Assembly: GCF_000003605.2 (NCBI RefSeq)
Contig: NW_003123406.1
Coordinates: forward strand, 325,398 to 370,419
DNA from: Saccoglossus kowalevskii
Taxonomy: Eukaryota; Hemichordata; Enteropneusta; Harrimaniidae
Length of the DNA: 45,022 nucleotides
Direction of reading: 5' to 3'
Below are positions 31,602 through 43,404 of this stretch, piece after piece. Position numbers and translations under genes: made by a program. How positions within the stretch are numbered: position 1 is the stretch's first letter; each line of letters opens with the position of its first letter. Below the pieces are notes generated by a model, which saw nothing but the letters and a program-made list of their open reading frames with translations, had not been told where the DNA came from and made no database searches.

Positions 31602-31718
31602 CTGTATCACTGTTCATTCCTTCATATCCAGTGTTGTTACAGTGGCAGGCATATGATCCATTGGTATTTGTACATTGTCCATTATGTTGACACGGATTAC
31701 CAGCACATTCGTCTATTT
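31602..31718 (-). pseudogene. EGF exon with sixth cysteine lost
   Basis: Reads IDECAGNPCQHNGQCTNTNG then SYACHCNNTGYEGMNSDTG. The last cysteine is Ser (AGT for TGT), which would leave one disulfide unpaired. Splice sites remain good. Confidence 0.8.
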
Positions 31719-31804
31719 CTGTAACATATAAACATACAATGTGTAATTGTTGTTATAGCATTTGTCAAATTGTCCCAAGACTCATACATTTTCTCCGGTT
31801 TTAG

Positions 31805-31916
31805 CTGTTTCGCTAAGCAACCCTTCATATTCAATGTTCTTCACAGTATATAAACCATCAAAATTTGTACATTCACCATTATGCTGGCAGAAATTATCAG
31901 TGGCACAATCATCTAA
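31805..31916 (-). pseudogene. Dead EGF exon
   Basis: DDCATDNFCQHNGECTN is preserved, but the second half (YTVKNIEYEGLLSETA) has lost the last three cysteines and the donor reads CT in place of GT. This is a fossil module. Confidence 0.75.
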
Positions 31917-32259
31917 TATGCCTTTAATTTAGAAACGCAAAGTTTATATTGTTAATGTTAACCATGCAAGGTATTAAACAGACACGTTCGTCGTTGGTAA
32001 TTGTATTATTGAAAGTTCTTGACTTTGCAATCTCCAATCTTTCCAAAATCACAGAGTTCCTCTACATCTGCCCTGTGGCAAATCAACAGAATTACAAGCC
32101 AAGTTCTCCAATACCAAAAAACATACATAAAATCCGATTATAATTACATTATGTTCGAAGTAATCAGCACGGAGTTCAATTAGTGCGTTTACATATATCC
32201 AGAACAGTTTCGTTAGATTTCACAATACATGTGATTCTATCCTGTGCTATTACCATTAC

Positions 32260-32379
32260 CTATTTCACAATGTAGTCCTTCATACCCAGTGTTGTCACAG
32301 TCACAATAGTATGATCCGTCAATATTTATACACACACCGTTATGTTGGCAGAAATTATCAGTGGTACATTCATTTACGT
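32260..32379 (-). CDS. EGF exon (intact module)
   Basis: Reads DVNECTTDNFCQHNGVCINI, then YYCDCDNTGYEGLHCEIG, with all six cysteines, acceptor TTACAG and donor GTAATG. Very similar to the exon at 30429-30548, so these two modules arose by recent duplication. Confidence 0.82.
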
Positions 32380-32752
32380 CTGTAACATAGACATGTGCAA
32401 GGCATTTTATAACATTTCCTATGCGTATTTTTAGTATTCACATGCCATTATTTGTACATATATTATCAATGGTACATTATCCTACTACTGAAATGAAGTT
32501 TTCATAACTAATTAAAGGAATATATTTTATCATCATATGAATATAAGTGATATAGATATTCGATCCAACCACTAGTTGTTTTTTCGTTTTACATGCGATC
32601 AACATATACAACATAGTCTTTTAACACACGTGACTATTAACAACATTCTGGTATAACAACCATCACTCCAATTGCGGTTGACGAAATGATGTATTGTCTA
32701 TGTTAGAAGGTTGTATAATAAATAAATTTCCATAAATTGACACATTGTTTGC

Positions 32753-32872
32753 CTGTTTCACAGTTGAACCCTTCATATCCAGTGTAGTCACAGGCACAGA
32801 TATATGATCCAACAGTATTCGTACACGAGCCATTATTATGACATGGATTGGCAGTGATACATTCATCTATGT
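32753..32872 (-). CDS. EGF exon with GC splice donor
   Basis: Reads [20 protein letters not shown], then [19 protein letters not shown], six cysteines. The donor is ACAG/GCAAAC, so it is either a rare GC-AG intron or a mutated site. The TM1 exon of copy B on the same strand also has a GC donor. Confidence 0.78.
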
Positions 32873-33104
32873 CTTTAACATAGAAAAGAGGATGTATGAA
32901 AATTGTTAGTGGTATATCAAGCATTACATTAAACATCGTTTTATGCCATACCCACTATATGTCAGGATTCGTACAAAATATTGATATATATATTACTGGC
33001 ACACTTATCTTCATATTTATTTATTGATAGTGTTAATTATGATGTATGCATATTTAGAATGAAGCAGTCATTGTCTAAAAGTCAAAAATAATTTATAGTT
33101 TTAC

Positions 33105-33221
33105 CTGTTTCACAGTTCATCCCGTTATATCCAGTGTTGTTGCAGTTGCAAATATATGATCCGTATGTATTTATACATATTCCATTATTTTGGCACATAT
33201 TATTTGCACATTCATTTATGT
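33105..33221 (-). pseudogene. EGF exon with mutated acceptor
   Basis: Reads INECANNMCQNNGICINT, then YICNCNNTGYNGMNCETG, six cysteines and donor GTAAAA. The acceptor reads CTACAA in place of CTACAG, so it is not expected to splice normally. Confidence 0.75.
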
Positions 33222-33600
33222 TTGTAGTATGGATTTATACATACATTTTCGTACAACTTTATTATTGTAGTACATTCATTCGTGTCTTACAAACATACAC
33301 ACATAATTATAAATATATATAAAAAAAATTGCCACATCAAAAATTGACATTATGACTCAATATTCTTAAATATTTTAGCTGGCTTATCAACGTCAAGCAT
33401 TGGCTTTTCTTTATTAGGACGGTCGTGGCTGTATGCTGGTTAAATGTCGAAGATCGACGGTCGAATTACGGTCAACAGTTCTAGGGAATTAATCACATTA
33501 TATGTGATTATGCGAAAAAGGCATATCCAAACTTGCGTTTCGCAGTTTGAACCAAAGTAACTCCTAAAGTTCGGTTTCACTAAATATTTACACTTCGTTC
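33222..33600. other. Spacer between EGF exons and satellite, no gene seen
   Basis: AT-rich. Contains a perfect short hairpin (TAATCACAT and ATGTGATTA at 33488-33510). No coding signal. Confidence 0.4.
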
Positions 33601-33619
33601 TTTGGTTGATTTAGTTTAT

Positions 33620-35790
33620 TCGCTATGTCCGTTTTCAGTTCGATCCTTATATTATGCAGTTCATTTGTTATATTATGCAGTTTATTCGTTATATTATGCA
33701 GTTCATTCCTTATATTATGCAGTACATTTGTTGTGATATTCAGTTCATTCCTTATATTATGTAGTTCATGTGTTATATTATGCAGTTTATTTGTTATATT
33801 ATGCAGTTCATTCCTTATATTATGCAGTACATTTGTTATAATATTCAGTTCGATCCTTATATTATGCAGTTCATTTGTTATAATATTCAGTTCGATCCTT
33901 ATATTATGCAGTTCATTTGTTATATTATGCAGTTTATTCGTTATATTATGCAGTTCATTCCTTATATTATGCAGTACATTTGTTATAATATTCATTTCGA
34001 TCTTTATATTATGCAGTACATTTGTTATAATATTCAGTTCGTTCCTTATATTATGTAGTTCATTTGTTATATTATGCAGTTCATTCCTTATATTATGCAG
34101 TACGTTTGTTATAATATTCAGTTCGATCCTTATATTATGCTGTTCATTTGTTATATTATGCAGTTTATTCGTTATATTATGCAGTTCATTCCTTATATTA
34201 TGCAGTACATTTGTTATAATATTCAGTTCGATCCTTATATTATGCAGTTCATTTGTTATAATATTCAGTTCATTCCTTATATTATGCAGTACATTTGTTA
34301 TAATATTCAGTTCGATCCTTATATTATGCTGTTCATTTGTTATATTATGCAGTTTATTCGTTATATTATGCAGTTCATTCCTTATATTATGCAGTACATT
34401 TGTTATATTATGCAGTTTATTTGTTATATTATGCAGTTTATTCGTTATGATATTCAGTTCATTCCTTATATTATGCAGTACATTTCTTATAATATTCAGT
34501 ACGATCCTTATATTATACAGCTCATTTGTTATATTATGCAGTTTATTCGTTATATTATGCAGTTCATTCCTTATATTATGCAGTACATTTGTTATATTAT
34601 GCAGTTTATTTGTTATATTATGCAGTTTATTCGTTATTTTATGCAGTTCATTTGTTATATTATGCAGTTTATTCATTATATTATGCAGTTTATTCCTTAT
34701 GTTATGCAGTACATTTGTTATAATATTCAGTTCGTTCCTTATATTATGCAGTTCATTTGTTATATTATGCAGTTTATTCGTTATATTATGCAGTTCTTTC
34801 CTTATATTATGCAGTACATTTGTTATAATATTCAGTTCGTTCCTTATATTATGTAGTTCATTTGTTATATTATGCAGTTCATTCGTTATATTATGCAGTT
34901 CATTCCTTATATTATGCAGTACGTTTGTTATAATATGCAGTTCATTCCTTGTATTATGCAGTACGTTTGTTTTAATATTCAGTTCATACCTTATATTATG
35001 TAGTTCATGTGTTATATTATGCAGTTCATTTGTTATATTATGCAGTTCATTCCTTGTATTATGCAGTACATTTGTTTTAATATTCAGTTCATTCCTTATA
35101 TTATGTAGTTCATGTGTTATAATATTCAGTTCATGTGTTATAATATTCAGTTCATGTGTTATATTATGCAGTACATTCGTTATATTATGCAGTACTTTTG
35201 TTATATTATGCAGTTTATTCGTTATATTATGTAGTTCATTTGTTATATTATGCAGTTTATTCCTTATATTATGTAGTTTATTCCTTATATTATGTAGTTC
35301 ATTTGTTATATTATGCAGTTTATTCTTTATATTATGTAGTTCATTTGTTATATTATGCAGTTTATTCCTTATATTATGTAGTTCATTTGTTATATTATAC
35401 AGTTTATTCGTTATATTATGCAGTTCATTACTTACATTATGCAGTACATTTGTTATAATATTCAGTTCGTTCCTTATATTATGCAGTTTATTCCTTATAT
35501 TATGCAGTACATTTGTTATAATATTCAGTTCGTTCCTTATATTATGCAGTTCATTTGTTATTTTATGTAGTTTATTCGTTATATTATGCAGTTCATTCCT
35601 TATATTATGCAGTACATGTGTTATAATATTCAGTTCATGTGTTATATTATGCAGTACATTCGTTATATTATGCAGTATATTTGTTATATTATGCAGTTCA
35701 TTTGTTATATTATGCAGTTTATTCCTTATATTATGCAGTTCATTTGGTAATAATATTCAGTCCATTCCTTATATTACATGTTATTCCTGG
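33620..35790. repeat. 21-bp minisatellite, about 100 units, open in several frames
   Basis: The unit is of the form TATATTATGCAGTTCATTTGT, with variants (TAATATTCAGTTCGATCCT) arranged in higher-order groups. Because 21 is a multiple of three and the unit lacks stops in several frames, long frames exist on both strands: plus 33625-35793 (722 codons, hydrophobic CSSFVIL-type heptads), plus 34074-34856, and minus 34676-33588 (362 codons, NELHNIT/NKLHNIT heptads). One or two units of the same sequence are present at 15155-15195 in arm 1, so the array grew in arm 2. Confidence 0.95.
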
Positions 35791-37071
35791 TAAATTGAAA
35801 ACAACCATAAACACAAGATTAAAAGACAACTTAATACTTGATCAACCTGTGTCTAGTCACCTCAGTTTCCAGCTACATTTCACAGACGAGCTGAATGTAC
35901 TGTCATGAATTAGATTTCGCGTATCTGTTGACCGACTTATCTAGCTGATTATTAGTGAATGGCTGTGTTATATCTGTCATCATTTAGGCTCATGCGAGGT
36001 TCTGGACGGAACTTGACTCAGTGATTTGGATCAAGTTACGATATAACCGTCGCTATCCGAACCGCTATTTCTGACAGTTTAGTATTTGCAGTTATTAATA
36101 TAGTGAACGATTAATCAAAAGATTGCCTTGAGGCGTTCTCGATGTGGCTAAATATTAGCTATTGAAATCCATTGCGTCACTTGTTTGTGTCTTATTTGAC
36201 TGTAAAGCTTAAGTGACTTTCCCAGTCCGGTACCTCAAGCAGACGTGACATAGAGACAGACGAGAAGAATTTCTCCAACGACAGTACCACTATGCAAACT
36301 TGAAAAAGGCGCTTCATACACATACCTCATAGCGGTTATGAACAAAATTCGTCGCCCGGACAAACTTGACACTGTGTGGCGTGATCTACTGGCTTTCCTT
36401 CAGATATTACACCCACTTTCAAAGGGTGTTATACTGCCCCATAGCAAAACGTGAGAGGGATTTGCAATGGCGTGTAATGCATGGTGCATATACTACTGCT
36501 GGTTTTTTTGCTAGGTCAAATTGTTCCGATTCTGAAAACTGTTCACTTTGTGGTGATCTAGATTCGCTCATTCATTCATTTTTATTGAATGTCAGGCGAT
36601 TGGCGCCCTCTGTCGCTTCATTTCAAGAACTTATACTGATTTGTACAGCCTGGTTTGAAGGTTTCTCTTTGGTGGTTTATTATTTTGCTACCTCACCACT
36701 CACGTTGTTTTCTCTTTCGTCATTATGAGAGTATTTTACTTTTTATCCTTATCACTGCAAAAGTAGCTATCCATATCTCTCGGCGGAATAAACTGGAGGG
36801 AAGTGCTTTTGTGGATCCTTTAGACATTCTCAAAACTCGCATCACCAGCAGAATTAAATCTGAGTACCAGTACTTCACACTTGTGAAACACGAGGACAGG
36901 TTCAAATACATTTGGACTACAAATGATGTTCTCTGTTCCTTGGTAAATCCATTTGTGAAAACTGTTATGGTTCAGAGCTCGTTTTTACACTTCTGTTTGT
37001 CAACTTGTCAAAGTCCTGAGCATGACGTTAAAACTGCATCCGGTTGTAGAGTTTTGTACTTGGGAGAATAA
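35770..37071 (+). pseudogene. LINE (L1/Tx1-like) 3' end, arm 2, split by a solo LTR
   Basis: Mirror of the arm-1 LINE. The frame IPGKLKTTINTRL runs to FTDELNV, is broken by the LTR at 35901-36283, and resumes as CKLEKGASYTYLIAVMNKI. The block RERDLQWRVMHGAYTTAGF and knuckle start CSLCGDLDSLIH follow, then a frameshift, then the end YLGE and stop at 37069-37071. Confidence 0.75.
35901..36283 (+). mobile_element. Solo LTR, 383 bp, with GTAC target duplication
   Basis: Begins TGTCATGAAT and ends CCAACGACA. GTAC flanks both sides (35897-35900 and 36284-36287), while arm 1 has a single GTAC at the equivalent empty site near 15034. The uninterrupted arm-1 sequence serves as the pre-insertion allele. 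Internal similarity to the 592-bp LTR at 12907 suggests a related family. Confidence 0.88.
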
Positions 37072-37475
37072 GGTTACTCTTTGCCACAACTACCTCCAGG
37101 TCACCCTTTGACAAGGTGTAGTACCTGTCAGCCTTGAGTGCCAACTTGCCACATAATCTGTTGGTTGACGTCAGTAACAGCATACGGTCATAAAAACCTT
37201 GAACCAACTCTGATAATGGCAACGTTTACGTTTATTTAAATATGTATATATTTGTCCTGGATAAGATTTTAAACTACATCCGGCTATGTGATATCTGGTC
37301 TATGGACTTGAGAGAATGAAGTTACCTTTGCCACAACTACCTCCAGGTCACCCGTGGACAAGATGTAGTACCTGTAAGCCTTGGATGCCAACTTTCCAAA
37401 TAAAAAGTTTGGTTGACGTCATTACGGGAATACGGTCGTAAAATTACTGCACAAACTGATCCGTGGACAATTTCA
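37071..37475. repeat. Tandem duplication of LINE 3' untranslated region
   Basis: CTTTGCCACAACTACCTCCA and the following ~150 bp occur twice (37078-37230 and 37326-37470), diverged. Arm 1 holds only a shortened single version (14220-14345). Confidence 0.7.
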
Positions 37476-37737
37476 TGTAAATATGTTTTTATATGTTTCA
37501 GTTTTCCTTAGCATTTGGTAGCGGGGATAGTAACCTCTTGTAGTGAGAACTAGTGTGACTGGCCTGCCAACAGGATGCCTAGGTTTTCATAGAAAATGTT
37601 ATCAGTCACATCCTTCAATGTAATTTCCTTTTACCTACCCGTGAATCAAAAATCACTATAATATACTGTACTGAACATAGTATGTTGAGCTGTTTGGAAT
37701 TCATTACATGTGTGTCAATACACAGTGAGGTTCGTCA

Positions 37738-38945
37738 GTGGGCGCGGGAATAAACTTTGGTAACTCGTCCACGTGCCGTTTATTGAGCCCATTTCAAAGA
37801 AATAAAACTTTGTTCCTTGCAAAGGTTTTCTTGCCAATAATATCAATCATCACCCGTGTCGCAAGATGGCGTCTTCACTTGACTTTCACCATCTATACTT
37901 TTCATTTTATTAGAAAAACAACACACCAAACAAAGTTACTTAATGCAAGTCATAACTAGAGTTTTGTGGCATATAGGTGTCACGCGGCACAATTAAAGCA
38001 TAACACATTCACTAGTAAATTTACAATACTGTGAAATACTAACGGGTGTTTAATCAGAGTACACGCTGTTCTGCCTATAGAACACGCAGTAATAGGTTTG
38101 ATCATTATCCTACTTTCAAGTTTACACGTTGCAAATATACAAATAGGCAATATTTTAGATTGGTCACTAGTAGAAAATTTACTGAAACTGGGCTTCCATT
38201 CAACACAGCCGGGAGAGAATACCAACAATCAAAACCGTTAAGTGAAGACATTCGTTTTCTTGCTATCAAAAGCATCAATAAATTGTGGGTGACTAGTATT
38301 CGTCTCAATTGGCCACTGATTCAAACTGCAACTCCAATCAGTATATAGCATTCGGCGTAAAAAGTGTCTCACTGGAGCCCCAAACACAGCTTATGTACTA
38401 ACAAGCAAAGAAACCAATATAGGTTTGATGTATACTGCTAACCATACTTTATACCACCTTTCTCTGGTATAGACGCGGTACATTAACTGTCAATTTAAAT
38501 AAGCCATCTCCCGGGTATAAACGTCTACGCCGTATGTCCAGATATAATATAACTATACTCCAGTATACAAACTTTAGGCGCGGTGACTTTGTTTGTTGTC
38601 TGTAACGACGTTCAAATTTGCAATATATTCCTTTTCACAAGTCGAGCGCCCTCAACAACTTCCTGTTTCAGAATGACTGATGGTATAGTTTCTGCAAACC
38701 AATTTGGAGGCAATAACGTTTTTTTTCATATGATGTTTTGCAAAAAAACAAAACAAAAACAACACAAAAAAACACACAAACCAATCATGAAAGAATCATA
38801 AACATATTGGTCTATGGAGACAGTGGAGTTAGTAAGCCTACTGATCTTGCTTTCAGCCATTCTGAAACAGGATAGTGTTTGAGGGAGCTTCACATATGAA
38901 AGGGGTTTATAGGCGACGTAGGAAAATCAATGGTCACTTGTAAAT
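37738..38945. mobile_element. About 1.2-kb insertion specific to arm 2, unidentified
   Basis: Arm 1 reads straight through this point (near 13965-13990). The insert contains an inverted pair: GCCCTCAACAACTTCCTGTT with CAGAATGACTGA (38647-38682) against its near complement at 38845-38890. It also has an A-rich tract at 38746-38785. No gene or clear ends were recognised, and it may be several nested insertions. Confidence 0.55.
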
Positions 38946-41002
38946 GGGTCTTAGTATTTTATAGCCCAATATATAATAATGACGTCATAATTTTGTGACA
39001 ACATCACAAGTTGCAATCGAGCATGTTTACATACAATTTCGAAAGACTTTTCAAATTTTAATCTACGCAAATTAGGAACATTTTTATAACTACTACTTGA
39101 ATGAAATTCAAGAAAATTATATATGATTTAACTCCTTAATTAAATTTAATGGAATAGTTTTTTTAAATAATTTTCCATAATCGAAGTCATTATAATATTG
39201 AGCAGTTAAAATAATAAGACACATCTACAGAAGGCCTGACTAAGCTGCGCTAAATCCAAATCAGGTAAGTATCTTTGTTGATCGAGTTGTGATCCGAATC
39301 TGAAATTGTATAACTTATCTCTATAATTGAGAGGCTTTACTTTCATGCAGACTCCGATAAATTACCTGAGGTGGTACAGTAAACTCGAAACATTAACTAG
39401 TGTTCAAACCAGAATGATGGGTTAATTATTGTCTTATTAAACCTCACGCCAGGGATCGATACAATCGCAACCACCGACTGAACAAAGACACACACACAGG
39501 TTGAATACGTGTCAACTTCTAGACTTAGTCGCCCGTCAAGAACTCAAGACAAAATGTCTCGGGGAAAAGTCCCCCGAGACTCGCTCAAGACTGACTAAGA
39601 CCAGCTTTATTCACTTCTAATACTTTAGCCAATTACAAGGGAGTTTAAAAGCTTAAGGCGTAGCCTCCAAACATTCACCTCACATACACCCGATCATACG
39701 AAGTACTTAACACGTTATATCTATAATGATTAATTGCTCGTTATATGGGGAAACCACATATACCAAACTGTCAGATTTAGCAGTCAGGTAGACGACGTTT
39801 ATATAGCAATTATTTCCATTCACTGACTCAAGTTTCGTCTAGGACCTTGTATAAACTAAAATGGTGTCAGTTTATGGGAAAGTGTTGAACCCAATTATCA
39901 AGTCGTATCAGTGACCCATCTTTAGACACATATAAATAAATCATGACACCAGTGTGGAATTCACTAGTAAGTGAGTATAGTATGTCAATGAAATATATGA
40001 GATATATACTGCATGTGTGGTCACCTGACTTCAGTATAACCTAGCATGGTTTAACCAATCACAAACAATCTTGTTTGTTGCCAGGTTTTATTAACGTATC
40101 AAATTGTGTCAGTCTAAGTATGTACACTCGGGCATGTGGACCTTGTTTTGGTCAAATCTGCAAAGCATCAATCGTGCAATATCCCTTATCCGTTACAGTC
40201 TAGATTAATCACATCCACTTGGGTCTGTAGTATTTATTGAAACCGGCTAGGGAGGCAGTTGTGGACAGTAAATATTGATATTGGCCTCAGTCTAGGCTAA
40301 TAATTGTCATTTGGAATGGTAATTATTGACATCGACCTCAATCTGAGTCAAGGACACTCACCTGGGTGGCACGCTTTGATATCGGCCTCAGTCTAGGACT
40401 GAGACTGACAACAGATTTTCACCGAAACAGCTATGAAGAGAAAAGACATAATTGCACGTTTTACACATATTTGGAGAGTTTCCTGAAAGTATTTTCAAAC
40501 CAATATCTTATCTTTGATTAGACAAGCATGTGTCATGTCTCATAAGCTGCATAATAATTAACACACAGAAAAACACACAAATAATTTCAAAAACAACAGG
40601 CCAGATATCAATCCAGAATTGGTGAGCCATGTTTTTTTCTGATTATGTAAGATTTCATAAGAACACGTCTAACACAAGTCACATAATAAATTCTAAATGA
40701 ATAACTAAAAACTCATGAAAGCTTACTCGATCTAATTGTTATCCTACGCGTCCACCGAATATTTCTATTGTAAAATGGTAAAAACATTTTTGACGATCAC
40801 AAATCATTTAGTTTGTTACATAAGTCTTTACAACTTAGTTGAAATGGAAAATGTCTCAATTATTATAAATTAATACCCTTATTGCTATTCTAGAAAAGGA
40901 ATTCCTCAAATGTCTTAATTTAATAAAAATGAAAGTTACAAGCCAACGTACACACGTAAATGTTGGTTGTACCTGCAAACATTATCAGACAATTGCTTCT
41001 AA
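38946..41002. other. Arm-2 downstream flank of copy C, no gene seen
   Basis: Mirror of arm 1 11907-13985, including the hairpin-rich stretch (about 40200-40420). Confidence 0.6.
39414..39949 (-). mobile_element. Solo LTR in arm 2 (mirror of 12907-13498)
   Basis: The same LTR in opposite orientation, flanked by CCAGT at 39950-39954 and CCAG at 39409-39412. Shorter than the arm-1 copy because of small deletions. Confidence 0.62.
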
Positions 41003-43213
41003 TCAAATGTTAGAAACCACATCTTGTCCAGTGTCAGAATGTTGCAATCTTCTTCCCTAAAAAAAACAAACTACAATATGAAAAAAAATCACGCAATTCC
41101 GTTGTTTACGTTGGATAACAAATTATATAGCAGTGTTTTTTTGATCGCTTATCTAATGAATATATTATATCTTCACTCAAATGACATTACCTACTTGGAT
41201 ATCTCTACAAAAAATATTTCGAAAATATAGAAAAATACATACAAATATTACTAAACTTTTTCATCGCCATAAATTTAGACCAACTGCTAGACGATGTTGC
41301 TAGAAGTGCACCCTGTTCATGATATGTGACGTCATTTTTAATATATTCATTAAATTACAAATATACTTACGTAGTTAAAGAGTGCAATCACTCTATTGGA
41401 TCGTTGTCTGGCAGCTAACACCTTTTTTGCTTCAGCTTCCTCTTTCAATCGCCGCAATTTCGTCATACGTTTATTATTTTGTTTGCGAATAACCAATCTC
41501 CTAGCTTCCTTTCTCTGGAAATCTTGCCAAGCAAACTTATAGTCATCATCATTCATGAACCATTTGATGTTGATACCTTGCAATAACTGTACATTTATGA
41601 ATACATTGTGAATGTAATATATTATTCAGCACATTTTACATATCAAATCAACGCTATTGTCATTGTTGTGAACCGAGAGATATTTAAAACATGTAAAAAA
41701 AATGAATCCATGTACATATATATTATCACATGATATGCATGTAAGTTACTGGAAATATTTACAGAACGTACCTCTCTATTCGTAGCAATAAAGCATAAGA
41801 ATATCACCGATCCCTACAATATTACATGAAAAATGTTTGTTGAAATGGAAACACGAATAACAATTGAGCTAAAACAAATTTCATCTCCGGAATAAGTTTT
41901 AGGTGATTTACCTATTTCCCGTTTTTTTTTTACAAGTTAGCGAATTTTTGTTACTGTATTAGCGAAAATTTTAAAAATATGAATCTACCTCGACAAATAT
42001 AGCTCCCGCAAAGACATATCGAGTTCCTATAGTAGCGATTCCATTTCCGACAATAAAACCAGCCACACGACAAAAAGTGAAACAAGCCGTTAGCAGAATC
42101 GTGGAGTGGATTTCCTGCCTGGGAGACAAAATAAAAAGAATAATTATTTAATTTCTCATTTTTTTAGATGTTTGGAACTAATATTTTATCAACCTTACCA
42201 TAGTTTCTGTTCCTCAATTCCCCATTCATTATTTGCAAAATCACTGAAGTTATAATATACTGATGAGAGTAGCACAGCAGTAATCTGAATGAAAACGAAT
42301 TAATAGGTAAGCATTATCTAGAATAAGTAGTTTTCAGTGTTATATTTTGCCCCAAATCACAGGTTTTTTTATCTTGACAGGAATAGCAACTTGAATATAG
42401 GTTTCCAACTAAAATGCATTGAAACGTCCATTAAATATGTTTCACCTACCGTGATTGTCATTACTGCCACACCTTCTGATGACAGTATTACTTCGGACTG
42501 TCTGGTAACCCAACATCTATAAATACGAGTATATAATCAGATTATGTAATAATGTCACAGTCAAATGTTTGGTGGGAGCTTTGTGTATTATTCCAATTTA
42601 GTACTTAGTCGAACAGAACCTAATGACTCAACTGACGCTCTATCTTGCTTTCATGTACTTTCTCTGTTTCCATTAGGCAATAAGTATGATTTTATATTGA
42701 TAAATATTCTTTTCGAAATTTCCACAATTGTCGATGAGAGTCGCGTTCTTTTCCTTTTTTGTGGCCTACTAATTAGGGGCTAATTAGGAGTTAGGGGCCT
42801 GGGTATAATAAATAATAGTTATTTTCTTACTTGTTTGCTGTTTCATATGCAGACATATTGTTGTAGAGGCATACACAAGCAATGACTAATGGAACTGCCC
42901 ATCCAAAGATGCTGTAGGTCACTCTGTTAATAAAATAACAATACTTAGTTACGGATCAACAATATTTGTTATACAGTTATATACAGTCATTAGTGTAAGA
43001 TATGACTGCATAATTACAATCAAAATATATGTCATACTGTATATAACTTGTAGACAAATGTTTTGTTTGGAAATATGTATCGTACCTTGCAGCAGTCGAC
43101 TGATAAACATACAGCTTCATTCTTGCTAACAGCTGGATACTCGTATTCAACATCCACATAGAATTGACCAGTAGTGTATAATGCATCATGAACGTCATAG
43201 TTCTACAATACAA
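41003..43213 (-). CDS. Adhesion GPCR copy C, TM3 to stop codon (5' part beyond window)
   Basis: Eight exons, each the same length as in copy A: 43213-43086 (TM3), 42923-42831 (TM4), 42516-42450 (extracellular loop 2), 42284-42199 (TM5), 42118-41989 (TM6 and start of TM7), 41813-41772 (TM7), 41586-41371 (tail), 41056-41003 (end). Together 816 nt, 271 codons plus stop, no interruptions, all splice sites good. I counted about a dozen amino acid differences from copy A, mostly conservative (L/M, I/M, S/A, L/I, M/I, A/V, T/N). Identical splicing and an open frame argue that the 3' half remains functional. GAIN, GPS and TM1-2 would lie past 45022. Confidence 0.88.
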
Positions 43214-43246
43214 CTGTATTTTAAATTTTTATTTAATTTATTTTTA

Positions 43247-43247
<1 letters not shown>

Positions 43248-43326
<79 letters not shown>
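43248..43326. repeat. (AT)n microsatellite upstream of copy C TM3 exon
   Basis: Long AT run, counterpart of 9452-9512. Confidence 0.95.
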
Positions 43327-43328
<2 letters not shown>

Positions 43329-43404
43329 CGTGAATGTTTCAGGTATGTACAAGATGTGGCACCGTGGAGATGCATTAGTTTAAACAGTCAGTCATTGTGG
43401 GTTT

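Larger units (their letters stand above)
30429..33221 (-). pseudogene. Calcium-binding EGF-like exon cluster, six exons, partly decayed
   Basis: Six exons of 117-120 nt, each one cbEGF module with D-I/V-D/N-E-C and the C-x-C-x2-GY-x-G signature, in phase 1-1. Exons: 33221-33105, 32872-32753, 32379-32260, about 31916-31805, 31718-31602, 30548-30429. EGF arrays precede the GAIN domain in several adhesion GPCRs, and copy B lies downstream on this strand, so these are the likely N-terminal part of that receptor. Three modules look sound in sequence; others have a lost acceptor, lost cysteines or a GC donor. The gene as a whole is probably dead. Confidence 0.8.

Noticed and set aside
24331-35790. 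CRISPR-like array
   Set aside because: The arrays are tandem repeats without unique spacers, in animal DNA.
33625-35793. 722-codon plus-strand ORF as a real membrane protein
   Set aside because: It is simply the 21-bp repeat read in a stop-free frame. Other frames and the opposite strand are equally open, and the frame runs out into LINE sequence.
37860-37915. Short exon starting MASSLDF in the arm-2 insertion
   Set aside because: Good Kozak-like context but only about 15 codons before a stop, with no donor or second copy.
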